16,346 nt of DNA, from the NCBI GenBank assembly GCA_004555955.1, contig SFJG01000044.1, forward strand, positions 1 through 16,346, given 5' to 3'. The stretch is from Bacteroidales bacterium (GTDB taxonomy: Bacteria > Bacteroidota > Bacteroidia > Bacteroidales > Muribaculaceae). Positions 7,567 through 14,915 of the stretch are shown in pieces (position 1 is the first letter of the stretch; each line of letters opens with the position of its first letter). Made by a program: the position numbers and the translations under genes. A model generated the notes under the pieces. That model saw only the letters and a list, made by a program, of their open reading frames with translations. It was not told the origin of the DNA and made no database searches.

Positions 7567-7597
7567 TTGTTTTTCCGTTCGATTTGCAGTAATTTTA
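7567..7597 (+). promoter_or_regulatory. Candidate promoter for the FAD oxidoreductase gene
   Basis: TTG at 7567-7569, a 20-nt spacer, then TAATTTTA at 7590-7597. The last element differs from TAnnTTTG by one base (final G to A). The spacer equals that of three better promoters in this window. Transcription would start only about 10-15 nt before the ATG at 7616, giving a very short leader. The mismatch keeps confidence low. Confidence 0.35.
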
Positions 7598-7615
7598 CAA
7601 AAAATTAGCGAAAGA

Positions 7616-9175
7616 ATGGTCGAAACATATAATATACGCGTAGTTCCGCGCGTTGCCACCGACGGCGAGCAAGTAGCATTGGCAGTTGCTCGGCAAGCCG
7701 GAGTGGCGCGCGAACGCATCAAGTCGCATCGCATAGTGCGTCGGTCGATAGACGCTCGAGGACGTCAAGTGTATGTCAATTTGTCGGTGCTATGCAGCAT
7801 CGACGAGCCGATGCCGGAAGGTTTAGGCAAAAAGAATTACAACTATGGCAACGTAGCCGACAAGCCGGCATGTGTTGTCGTAGGAGCCGGACCCGGCGGA
7901 CTCTTTGCCGCACTACGTTTGATAGAGTCGGGCATTAAGCCGATAGTGTTAGAGCGCGGGAAGGATGTCGATTCACGCCGATTGGATTTGGCAAACATTT
8001 CGCGAAAAGGCATTGTCGACGAAGATTCGAACTACAGTTTCGGCGAAGGCGGAGCAGGCGCATACAGCGACGGCAAACTCTATACTCGCAGTAAGAAACG
8101 CGGCGATGTTACTCGTATTCTGCAGATATTTAATCGGTTCGGAGCGTCGGACGACATCCTTATAGATGCGCATCCACACATCGGTTCCGACCGATTGCCG
8201 AAGATAATCAAGGCAATGCGCGAGCAGATAATTTCGAGCGGCGGCGAGGTGCATTTCTCGACGCGCGTCACTCGTTTGCTTGTCGAAGACGACACGGTTG
8301 TCGGCGTTGAGTGTAGTGCCGGTGAGCAATATGTCGGACCGGTAATTCTGGCAACCGGGCATTCCGCTCGCGATGTCTATCGTATGCTGCACGACTCCGG
8401 GATAGCATTGGAAGCCAAGGGAATAGCCGTCGGCGTTCGCCTTGAGCATCCGCAGCATTTAATCGACCAAATACAGTATCATAGCAAAGAAGGACGCGGC
8501 AAATATTTGCCGGCTGCTGAATATACGTTTGTTACACAAGTCGATGGTCGTGGCGTCTATTCTTTCTGTATGTGCCCGGGCGGAATTGTCGTTCCGGCTT
8601 CGACAGGACCAAATCAGCAAGTTGTCAATGGAATGTCGCCGGCAAATCGCGGCACGCGTTGGTCAAATTCCGGAATGGTGGTCGAGGTTCGTCCGGAAGA
8701 CCTTGATGCCCGATTCGGACAATATGGCGTTTTGAAAGTTATGGCATTTCAGGAATATTTGGAGCAACTCTGCTATGAGCAGTCGGGTGGTCTGAATGCT
8801 GCGGCACAGCGTATGGCGGATTTCGTCGAAGGGCGTGCGTCTGTCGACTTGCCACGCACGTCGTATGCGCCCGGAATACATCCGTCACGACTTGATAAAT
8901 GGTTGCCCGATTTCGTGGGAAAACGCCTTCAAACGGCATTCCGCAAGTTCAATCAAATGCGCCGAGGATTTTTGACTAACGAGGCTGTCTTGATTGGCGT
9001 AGAGTCGCGTACATCTTCGCCCGTACGCATACCGCGCGACAGCGAAACCATGCACCACGTGACGCTCAAAGGCTTATACCCGTGCGGCGAGGGTGCCGGT
9101 TATGCCGGGGGAATAGTTTCGGCGGCAATCGACGGAGAAAGATGCGCCGAAGCGGTGGCTCAAACAATGGCTTGA
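7616..9175 (+). CDS. FAD-dependent oxidoreductase of the COG2509 type
   Basis: A 519-residue cytosolic flavoprotein with a complete dinucleotide-binding Rossmann fold. The glycine motif GAGPGGLFAAL (G90, G92, G95) is followed by the strand ending in E113 (PIVLERG). GEGGAGAYSDGKLYTRSK (143-160) is a signature of the uncharacterised NAD(FAD)-utilising dehydrogenase group COG2509. The second FAD contact is near LYPCGEGAGYAGGIVSAA (residues about 483-500). Residues 1 to about 80 form a small N-terminal domain (NIRVVPRV...), also usual in the group. No natural substrate is established for these proteins, so no pathway is proposed. The start at 7616 fits the family length. It is a single-gene unit ending in a terminator hairpin 10 nt after the stop. 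Confidence 0.92.
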   Translation: MVETYNIRVVPRVATDGEQVALAVARQAGVARERIKSHRIVRRSIDARGRQVYVNLSVLCSIDEPMPEGLGKKNYNYGNVADKPACVVVGAGPGGLFAALRLIESGIKPIVLERGKDVDSRRLDLANISRKGIVDEDSNYSFGEGGAGAYSDGKLYTRSKKRGDVTRILQIFNRFGASDDILIDAHPHIGSDRLPKIIKAMREQIISSGGEVHFSTRVTRLLVEDDTVVGVECSAGEQYVGPVILATGHSARDVYRMLHDSGIALEAKGIAVGVRLEHPQHLIDQIQYHSKEGRGKYLPAAEYTFVTQVDGRGVYSFCMCPGGIVVPASTGPNQQVVNGMSPANRGTRWSNSGMVVEVRPEDLDARFGQYGVLKVMAFQEYLEQLCYEQSGGLNAAAQRMADFVEGRASVDLPRTSYAPGIHPSRLDKWLPDFVGKRLQTAFRKFNQMRRGFLTNEAVLIGVESRTSSPVRIPRDSETMHHVTLKGLYPCGEGAGYAGGIVSAAIDGERCAEAVAQTMA

Positions 9176-9184
9176 TATAAATAA

Positions 9185-9225
9185 TAGCACTCCAAGAGTC
9201 GAGAAAATCTTGGAGTGCTACTTTT
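9185..9225. terminator. Intrinsic terminator between the oxidoreductase and prs
   Basis: TAGCACTCCAAGA (9185-9197) pairs perfectly with TCTTGGAGTGCTA (9208-9220) around a 10-nt loop. CTTTTT follows on the + strand. On the - strand the following bases are TTATTTA, so it may also end prs transcription, whose stop lies about 20 nt away. The outer 8 bp resemble CIRCE half-sites, but spacing and position argue against that. Confidence 0.85.
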
Positions 9226-9241
9226 TGGTGTTCTATCGAAT

Positions 9242-10186
9242 TTACTTAATAAGATATTGCGAACTGATAGATTGATATTCGTGGACGCGTCGAATTGTGT
9301 CGGCGAATAACGGGGCAATAGATAGAATTGTTGCCTTATGACAATTTTTGTTGTAAGGAATGCTGTTTGAGAAAATAATCTCGGTCAGCGAGCAATTGTC
9401 AACTCTTTCGGAAGCGGGGTCGCTCATAATAGCGTGGCTTGCAAGAGCGCGAACCGATTTTGCACCGTTTTCCATCATAAGGTTTGCCGCTTTTGTAATT
9501 GTTCCGGCAGTGTCGACCATATCGTCGATAAGGATTACGTCTTTACCGTTTACATCACCGATGACGGTCATGTTTTCAACAACGTTGGCTTTTGCTCTTT
9601 GTTTGTGGCACAACACGAGGGGTACATTGAGATATTTTGCGTAGCTGTTTGCACGTTTTGCGCCGCCAACGTCGGGTGTTGCTATTACCAAATTCGGCAA
9701 TTTCAACGATTGGATATAAGGAATGAAGATAGATGAAGCATATAGGTGGTCTACCGGCACGTTGAAGAAGCCTTGAATTTGGTCGGCGTGTAAGTCCATT
9801 GTGATGAGTCGGTCGATACCGGCTGTGCTAAGTAGGTCGGCAACGAGCTTTGCGGCAATCGAAACGCGAGGCTTGTCTTTGCGGTCTTGGCGTGCCCATC
9901 CGAAATAGGGAATTACTGCAATCACCGAACGCGCGGAAGCGCGTTTTGCTGCATCAATCATCAAAAGAAGTTCCATGAGATTGTCGGTGTTGGGGAACGT
10001 CGATTGTACCAAGAAAACTTCGCAACCGCGAATAGACTCTTCGAACGATACTTCGAACTCGCCGTCGGCAAAGTGTTGGATGTTCATTTTGCCGAGTTCT
10101 ACACCAAGTTCTTTACAAATCTCTTCGGCCAAATACTGAGATTTTGTGCCAGAGAAGACTTTGAATGGAGGTAAATTGTTGTTCAT
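9242..10186 (-). CDS. prs: Ribose-phosphate pyrophosphokinase (PRPP synthetase, class I)
   Basis: A 314-residue cytosolic enzyme making phosphoribosyl pyrophosphate from ribose 5-phosphate and ATP, for nucleotide, histidine and NAD synthesis. The length is normal for class I enzymes (about 310-320). Visible motifs are FADGE (39-43) and the family signature DLHADQIQGFF (131-141). The ribose-phosphate/flexible-loop region is DVGGAKR (172-178), with the catalytic KQR (K195, R197). The PRPP-binding loop is DDMVDTAGT (221-229). The start at 10186 gives the usual short lead to the first strand (FKVFSGT). A good Bacteroidetes promoter lies just upstream, separated by a terminator from the preceding amylase gene, so it is probably transcribed on its own. 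Confidence 0.97.
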   Translation of the reverse strand: MNNNLPPFKVFSGTKSQYLAEEICKELGVELGKMNIQHFADGEFEVSFEESIRGCEVFLVQSTFPNTDNLMELLLMIDAAKRASARSVIAVIPYFGWARQDRKDKPRVSIAAKLVADLLSTAGIDRLITMDLHADQIQGFFNVPVDHLYASSIFIPYIQSLKLPNLVIATPDVGGAKRANSYAKYLNVPLVLCHKQRAKANVVENMTVIGDVNGKDVILIDDMVDTAGTITKAANLMMENGAKSVRALASHAIMSDPASERVDNCSLTEIIFSNSIPYNKNCHKATILSIAPLFADTIRRVHEYQSISSQYLIK

Positions 10187-10208
10187 AACCTTTGGCAGAA
10201 ATTTTTTA

Positions 10209-10239
10209 CAAAAGTAGTCATTTAACCGTTTAAAAACAA
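10209..10239 (-). promoter_or_regulatory. Bacteroidetes-type promoter of prs
   Basis: On the - strand, TTG (10237-10239), a 20-nt spacer and TACTTTTG (10209-10216) match the -33/-7 consensus TTG-N~20-TAnnTTTG. The -7 lies 22 nt before the prs ATG, giving a short leader. It lies downstream of the amylase terminator, consistent with independent transcription of prs. Confidence 0.75.
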
Positions 10240-10255
10240 GAAATACTATAAATTT

Positions 10256-10292
10256 AAAAAGCGGCTCTCTGATTTTGTCGGAGATGCCGCTT
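10256..10292 (-). terminator. Intrinsic terminator of the amylase gene
   Basis: AAGCGGC (10259-10265) pairs with GCCGCTT (10286-10292). An inner TCTCTG/CGGAGA stem (one G-T wobble) continues it past a bulged T. On the - strand a run of five T's follows the hairpin (A-run at 10256-10260). It begins 6 nt after the amylase stop and lies before the prs promoter. Confidence 0.85.
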
Positions 10293-10297
10293 ATAGC

Positions 10298-12028
10298 CTA
10301 TTGTCGTTTTGTCGATTTTTTTTGAGATATTTTGAGCTTCCAAATAGCTGCGCTGTTGGGCTGTAGGTCGATGGCGAAAGGCTCGTCGGGCGACAACGTC
10401 TTTCGAACGCGTTTGCCGGAAATGAGTTCGGTTGCCATGAAAGTTCCTCTACCGATAGACAGTGTGTCGAAAGCGTGCTGTGGAATCGTGAATTGACAAT
10501 CGTAGCGCTCGTAGCCGAAGTTTAATGCCACGACAATAACTTCCGAACCATACGAGCGTATGTAGGCATAAACCCTATGTGGATTTATGGTCGGATTGTT
10601 GTAGTTGACATACATAATGTCGAAGAAATCGCCTTTTGCAATGGCTTTTTCGCGAGTTGCCAAGTTGAGAATCGTAGAATATGTTTTGCGCAATTCTATT
10701 TCTTCCGAGGTGAGCTTGCTGTCGTCGCACTTGCCCTTGTTGTACCAGCGACGTACAGTTGGAACACTCCAATAGTCAAAGATTGTTGTACGTCCGTCTT
10801 GTCCGCTGAATCCTTCGGCATCGTTTGCCGGTTCGCCCAATTCTTGTCCGTAATATATCATCAATGGACCGCGACTCATTGTTGCAATTGCTGTAAGCGA
10901 AGGAATTGCCAAAGCCGGGTCGGAAGCATAGAACCGGGAAGCGAAACGTTGTTCGTCGTGATTCTCCAAGAAGTTTAGCATGTGGTTCGATATGCCTTCT
11001 ACTGTCTGCCAACACGACGAAAGTTGTGCGGCAGAAATGTTTCCACATCTGATGCCGCGAAGCGTGTCGTAGAGATTTACTTTGTCGTAAAGATAATCGA
11101 ATCCGCCGCGGTAGATGTAGTCGCGATAAATAGCAACATCGTAGAGTTCGGCAATGAAAATCGTTTCGGGGAAGCGACTTTTCACCGACTTGATAGCCCA
11201 ATCCCAGAAATCGACAGGCACCATATGTGCCATATCGCAGCGGAACCCGTCGACGCCTTTACTTGCCCAAAAACGCAAAATGTGTAGCATCTTAAACCAC
11301 GTATCGGGTGTTGGCGAGAAATGAGTAGTGTGGTTGCCGTAGTCGATACCATAGTTGAGTTTTATGGTTTCGTACCAATCGTTGCACGACGGGAAAGCAT
11401 TGAAGCAGTCGTTGCCCGAAGCCTTTGCGGGGAATTCATAGTAGGAGCCTTCGCCGGAGCCTAAGTCTATACTTGGCGAGAACTTTTGCCGTGGAATGTA
11501 GTAGAAATTGTTCGCCGGCGAGAAGAAGAAGTCGGTATTGTCGCCTGCGCCGAAGTCTTCGATGCCGGCGGGTGCACTGTCGCTATGATATTGACGTGAA
11601 ACGTGGTTGGGCACAAAGTCGATAATGACTTTCATCCCGTTGTTGTGAATACGGTCAACCAATGCTTCGAATTCTTTCATTCTGTCGGGCACCGACACTG
11701 CCAAGTCGGGGCAGACATCGTAGTAGTCCTTAATGGCGTATGGCGAGCCGGCATTACCTTTTACAATATGAGGATTGTCTTTATTTATACCAAATGATGA
11801 ATAGTCGGTACTTGTGGCATGTTCAAGAATACCTGTGAGCCATATATGTGTGACGCCTAATTCTTTCAACGATGTTAATACAGTGTCGTTGATGTCGTTA
11901 AGTTTGCCGCAGCCGTTTTGCTCTATTGTGCCATTGGCTACGCAGTGCTCATTCGTATTGGTGAATGTGCGTGGGAAAACTTGATAAATAACAAATTTTG
12001 AATTCATGTCGTAATGTTCAATTAGCAT
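10298..12028 (-). CDS. Glycoside hydrolase family 13 alpha-amylase-type enzyme, cytosolic
   Basis: A GH13 enzyme acting on alpha-glucans, with the conserved regions intact. Region I is IIDFVPNHV (about 135-143), region II is GFRCDMAH with nucleophile D265, and region III is FIAELYD with acid/base E294. Region IV is FLENHDEQ with H357 and D358. The catalytic triad D265/E294/D358 is complete. A C-terminal beta domain follows (about 460-576). There is no signal peptide, so it probably acts on intracellular glycogen or imported maltodextrins. Two starts are possible: ATG at 12028 (576 residues, numbering used here) or ATG at 12007 (569 residues, MNSKFVIYQVFPR). The second begins close to the family's first conserved strand and may be the real one. 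A strong promoter lies about 107 nt upstream of the first ATG. Exact specificity (amylase, neopullulanase or other) is unknown. Confidence 0.93.
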   Translation of the reverse strand: MLIEHYDMNSKFVIYQVFPRTFTNTNEHCVANGTIEQNGCGKLNDINDTVLTSLKELGVTHIWLTGILEHATSTDYSSFGINKDNPHIVKGNAGSPYAIKDYYDVCPDLAVSVPDRMKEFEALVDRIHNNGMKVIIDFVPNHVSRQYHSDSAPAGIEDFGAGDNTDFFFSPANNFYYIPRQKFSPSIDLGSGEGSYYEFPAKASGNDCFNAFPSCNDWYETIKLNYGIDYGNHTTHFSPTPDTWFKMLHILRFWASKGVDGFRCDMAHMVPVDFWDWAIKSVKSRFPETIFIAELYDVAIYRDYIYRGGFDYLYDKVNLYDTLRGIRCGNISAAQLSSCWQTVEGISNHMLNFLENHDEQRFASRFYASDPALAIPSLTAIATMSRGPLMIYYGQELGEPANDAEGFSGQDGRTTIFDYWSVPTVRRWYNKGKCDDSKLTSEEIELRKTYSTILNLATREKAIAKGDFFDIMYVNYNNPTINPHRVYAYIRSYGSEVIVVALNFGYERYDCQFTIPQHAFDTLSIGRGTFMATELISGKRVRKTLSPDEPFAIDLQPNSAAIWKLKISQKKSTKRQ

Positions 12029-12134
12029 ATGTAAGCCTTATTGTGATGCTTCGTTAGAAATAAACAACCTTTAATCGGTATGTAATATCGTATCGTCTAT
12101 AATGGTGCACACATTCGGGGCTCAATTGCTCTCG

Positions 12135-12166
12135 CAAAGTTAAGTTTTTCTTTTTAATCGTACAAA
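12135..12166 (-). promoter_or_regulatory. Bacteroidetes-type promoter of the amylase gene
   Basis: On the - strand, TTTG (12163-12166), a 20-nt spacer and TAACTTTG (12135-12142) match both the -33 and -7 consensus perfectly. Transcription would begin near 12128, leaving about 100 nt of leader before the first possible ATG. Confidence 0.8.
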
Positions 12167-12280
12167 TTATGGTTCATGTTATTTTGTTAAGATTTTTTTG
12201 AATAATGAAATGTGTGAATAGAATACTGAAAGCAATTTGTGTCAATTTGCAATTTTTGAAAAGGAAAAGTGGGATGAATG

Positions 12281-12311
12281 TTGCAATATTAGAAATGAAT
12301 GCTTAACTTTG
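12281..12311 (+). promoter_or_regulatory. Bacteroidetes-type promoter of the murein-peptide operon
   Basis: TTG (12281-12283), a 20-nt spacer and TAACTTTG (12304-12311) match the consensus. The -7 ends 21 nt before the ATG at 12333, so the leader is about 15 nt. No Shine-Dalgarno sequence is present. Confidence 0.8.
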
Positions 12312-12332
12312 TTATGCAAATAACGAGAGTGT

Positions 12333-13730
12333 ATGAAAAAATTGTTAGGAATACTATTGTCGACGGGTGTGGCATTCAGCGCAAATGCCGCTGTGCCGCA
12401 AGAAGTGAGAAATATGGTAGACGGTGGAGCGTTTGCTGCCGTAGAAAAGTTGCTGTCGGAAAATCCCGGCACGATAACCGCTGTAGAGGCTGATTCTTTG
12501 CGCGCCATAATGCATCGCGTTAGAGGCGATTTTGAAAATACATATGAAGAGGGTGTAGCCCTTATTCAAAAGAAATTTCCTCACACAACTCGCGAAATGA
12601 TTGACGCGTGGGCTAAGAAGAAATATATAGAAGTTCGTAATATTGATGGTGTCGACCGTGTATTCAACAAGACGGTTTCGAATTTGGACCGCTTGGTGCC
12701 TGAACTGTCTAAACATAGAAAAGCCGAAGCCTATGCAGGCTTTCGCGAACTCGAAGAGGCTGCGCTCAAAGCAATCAATGTGTCGAGCGATAAGGGCTTA
12801 TCGTTGCCGGTAAAAGTGACGCTGCGTTTTTCTGCTACCGTTAAGCCGGATGCAGTGCCTGCCGGCAGTGTTGTAAGGGCATGGTTGCCATTCCCCGTAG
12901 AGTCGGAGCGCCAATCGGATGCCACTCTGATTTCGTCGTCCGACAAAGCTACTTTCTCTCAGGGAAGTGTTCATAATACGGTTTATATGGAGAAAAAAGC
13001 CGTAAAGGGCAAAGAAACACGTTTCGAGATTGTTGTGTCATATAAGACTCGTTCGCAATACTATAGTAAAGACTATATTGCTGCACACAAGTCTGACTAC
13101 GACAAAAATTCGGAATTCTATAAGAAATACACTTCAGCGGAGTATCCGCACATAGTGGTAAACGACCAAATGCGCCAATTGGCGAAGTCGATAGTTGGCA
13201 ACGAAACCGACCCATTGCGTCAAGCATCCTTGATTTATGAGTGGGAAGACACCTATTTCCCATGGGCAGGTGCTCGCGAGTATAGCACAATCCCCTGCAT
13301 TCCGCAATATGTATTGGAGATGGGGCATGGCGACTGCGGACAAGTGTCGTTGCTCTACATCTCGCTGCTAAGGTCGTTAGGCATTCCGGCACGATGGGAG
13401 AGCGGTTATATGCTCGAAGAACATTCGGCAGGTATGCACGATTGGGCTGAAGTATACTACGAAGGCATCGGTTGGGTGCCGGTCGATATGTCGTTCGGAT
13501 TGCTGAAATCAAACCGTGAAGAGGCAGTGATGGATTTCTACAAAACCGGTCTCGACTATATGCGCTTTGCGTCGAACAAAGGCGTTGGCGGAATTCTCAG
13601 CCCGGCAAAAAAATGGGTGAGAAGCGAAACCGTCGACTTCCAACTCGGCGAAGTGGAATGGGATGGTGGAAACATGTTCTACTACGAAGATTGGCAACCT
13701 AAAGTTGAAATGATAAGCATCGAACGTTGA
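12333..13730 (+). CDS. Exported transglutaminase-like cysteine protease homologue
   Basis: A 465-residue protein with a Sec signal peptide: KK, then a hydrophobic core at 4-16, then SANA/A cleavage near residue 19-20. There is no lipobox. Residues about 20-150 are mostly helical and unrecognised. Residues about 157-250 look like a beta-rich domain. The transglutaminase core follows (about 285-390). The papain-like triad is present: C335 in GHGDCGQ, H369 in GMHDWAEVYY and D385 in WVPVDMSFG. Bacterial members of this fold are usually peptidases or peptidoglycan-linked enzymes rather than protein cross-linkers. One base separates its stop from the NlpC/P60 gene, so both are co-transcribed. With that enzyme and a dipeptide epimerase downstream, a role in cutting peptidoglycan-derived peptides in the periplasm is inferred. 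The exact bond is unknown. Confidence 0.88.
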   Translation: MKKLLGILLSTGVAFSANAAVPQEVRNMVDGGAFAAVEKLLSENPGTITAVEADSLRAIMHRVRGDFENTYEEGVALIQKKFPHTTREMIDAWAKKKYIEVRNIDGVDRVFNKTVSNLDRLVPELSKHRKAEAYAGFRELEEAALKAINVSSDKGLSLPVKVTLRFSATVKPDAVPAGSVVRAWLPFPVESERQSDATLISSSDKATFSQGSVHNTVYMEKKAVKGKETRFEIVVSYKTRSQYYSKDYIAAHKSDYDKNSEFYKKYTSAEYPHIVVNDQMRQLAKSIVGNETDPLRQASLIYEWEDTYFPWAGAREYSTIPCIPQYVLEMGHGDCGQVSLLYISLLRSLGIPARWESGYMLEEHSAGMHDWAEVYYEGIGWVPVDMSFGLLKSNREEAVMDFYKTGLDYMRFASNKGVGGILSPAKKWVRSETVDFQLGEVEWDGGNMFYYEDWQPKVEMISIER

Positions 13731-13731
13731 T

Positions 13732-14886
13732 ATGAAACAAATTAAGATATTTTTGCTGTGCGTAGCATCGTTTGCTGCAACGATATCTGCGCAGACTATG
13801 CCCGGCGATATCGTTGAATCAGTCAGAAGCCGATATGCACCCGACAAGAGAGTTGCTGTATGGACTCTTAAAGCGGAGTTGGCGGCTGATAGTTCTGTTG
13901 TGGTCCGAGGAGATGTTGAAAATCGTCAAGCCGTAGCCGACATCGCCGCTGCATTAACCTCTGCCGGGTACACATTCCGCGATTCGATAACGGTATTGCC
14001 CGACGAAACTGTGAAAAAGCCATGGGCACTCGTCTCGATTTCGGTGGCATGCATGCGCGGACGTGCTGCCAGTAGTGCCGAACTCGTGTCGCAAGCAATT
14101 ATGGGAACTCCAATGCGAGTGCTCAAATCAGAAGATGGTATGTCGCTTGTGCAGACTCCCGACAATTATTTGGGCTATATGACAGATTCATCGATGACAC
14201 TGCTCAGTGATGAAGAATTTGCGCAGTGGCGCAGTTCGAAGCGTTGCGTCGTAACGGCTTACCAAGCATCGCTTTATTCAGACGCCAAGGCAGACGAATC
14301 GTGTATAGTTTCGGATTTGCTTCTTGGTAACATTCTGAAATTTGTCGAAAAGAAAGGTAAATTCATCAAGGTTGAACTGCCCGACGGGCGTCAAGGATAT
14401 GTTAAGAAAAATGACATTAGCGACTTCGCCGAATGGGTGGACAGAAAATTCGACATCAATCTCATCGAACGAAATGCGCGTCGTATGATGGGGTCGCCAT
14501 ACCTTTGGGGCGGAATGTCGTCGAAGATGGCAGACTGTTCCGGATTTGTCAAGACGGCATATTTTTCTAACGGCATAATCCTTCAACGCGATGCCTCGCA
14601 ACAAGTACATACCGGCGGTAAGATAGATTGGCACGATTGGGCGCAGCAGGCTCAAAAAGGCGATTTGATTTTTATCGGTACAAAGTCGGGTAGAGTAACG
14701 CACGTTGCGATGTATCTCGACAAAGGCAAGTATATTCACAGTTCGGGAAGAGTGAAGATAAACAGCATGGACCCGAATGCTGACGACTATTTGGATTATA
14801 CGTTTATCTCTATGTCGAGAATAAACGGTTATGTGGGAACAAAAGGCATTACGGCTGTGAAATCGCATCCGTGGTACATAAAATAA
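13732..14886 (+). CDS. Exported SH3-NlpC/P60 endopeptidase, YkfC-like
   Basis: A 384-residue secreted cysteine peptidase. The signal peptide is residues 1-20, with ISA/Q cleavage. Residues about 22-95 are a small unrecognised domain. Two SH3-like domains follow (about 110-155 and 175-232, the latter ending in QGYVKKNDI). The NlpC/P60 domain spans about 245-365, with catalytic C269 in MADCSGF, H324 in VTHVAMYL and H336 in YIHSSGR. SPYLWGG (255-261) is the family's lead-in motif. Relatives such as Bacillus YkfC cleave the D-Glu-gamma-diaminopimelate bond in free murein peptides with an L-Ala terminus, releasing L-Ala-D-Glu. That activity is inferred here. The next gene is a dipeptide epimerase, which would use that product. 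The last codons (HPWYIK and stop) lie in a tandemly duplicated 23-bp segment. Confidence 0.93.
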   Translation: MKQIKIFLLCVASFAATISAQTMPGDIVESVRSRYAPDKRVAVWTLKAELAADSSVVVRGDVENRQAVADIAAALTSAGYTFRDSITVLPDETVKKPWALVSISVACMRGRAASSAELVSQAIMGTPMRVLKSEDGMSLVQTPDNYLGYMTDSSMTLLSDEEFAQWRSSKRCVVTAYQASLYSDAKADESCIVSDLLLGNILKFVEKKGKFIKVELPDGRQGYVKKNDISDFAEWVDRKFDINLIERNARRMMGSPYLWGGMSSKMADCSGFVKTAYFSNGIILQRDASQQVHTGGKIDWHDWAQQAQKGDLIFIGTKSGRVTHVAMYLDKGKYIHSSGRVKINSMDPNADDYLDYTFISMSRINGYVGTKGITAVKSHPWYIK

Positions 14887-14912
14887 TACATCCGTGGTAC
14901 ATAAAAATAATA
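14866..14912 (+). repeat. 23/24-bp tandem duplication across the NlpC/P60 stop codon
   Basis: The segment beginning CATCCGTGGTACAT occurs at 14866-14888 and again directly at 14889-14912. The copies differ only by one extra A in the A-run of the second. The first copy holds the last six codons and the TAA of the NlpC/P60 gene. The second fills most of the gap to the epimerase start at 14916. High identity suggests a recent slippage event. Confidence 0.95.
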
Positions 14913-14915
14913 TAT

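Larger units (their letters stand above)
12029..12332. other. Divergent intergenic region between the amylase gene and the murein-peptide operon
   Basis: This 304-bp AT-rich stretch has no gene. It holds two back-to-back Bacteroidetes promoters, listed separately. Between them, from 12233 to 12258, are three close CAATTT-containing direct repeats: CAATTTG at 12233 and 12243, and CAATTTTTG at 12250. The amylase leader (about 12029-12128) is fairly long for a genome with short leaders. I see no clear hairpin or riboswitch in it. Confidence 0.6.

Noticed and set aside
9185..9220. CIRCE-like half-sites TAGCACTC...GAGTGCTA (HrcA operator)
   Set aside because: The spacing is 20 nt rather than 9, the site lies between the ends of two convergent genes rather than at a promoter, and a T-run follows. 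It is better explained as a terminator.
14871..14915. GTG start 15 codons upstream for the dipeptide epimerase
   Set aside because: Those codons come from the tandem duplicate of the preceding gene's 3' end. Using ATG 14916 puts the twin-arginine signal at the N-terminus, as expected.
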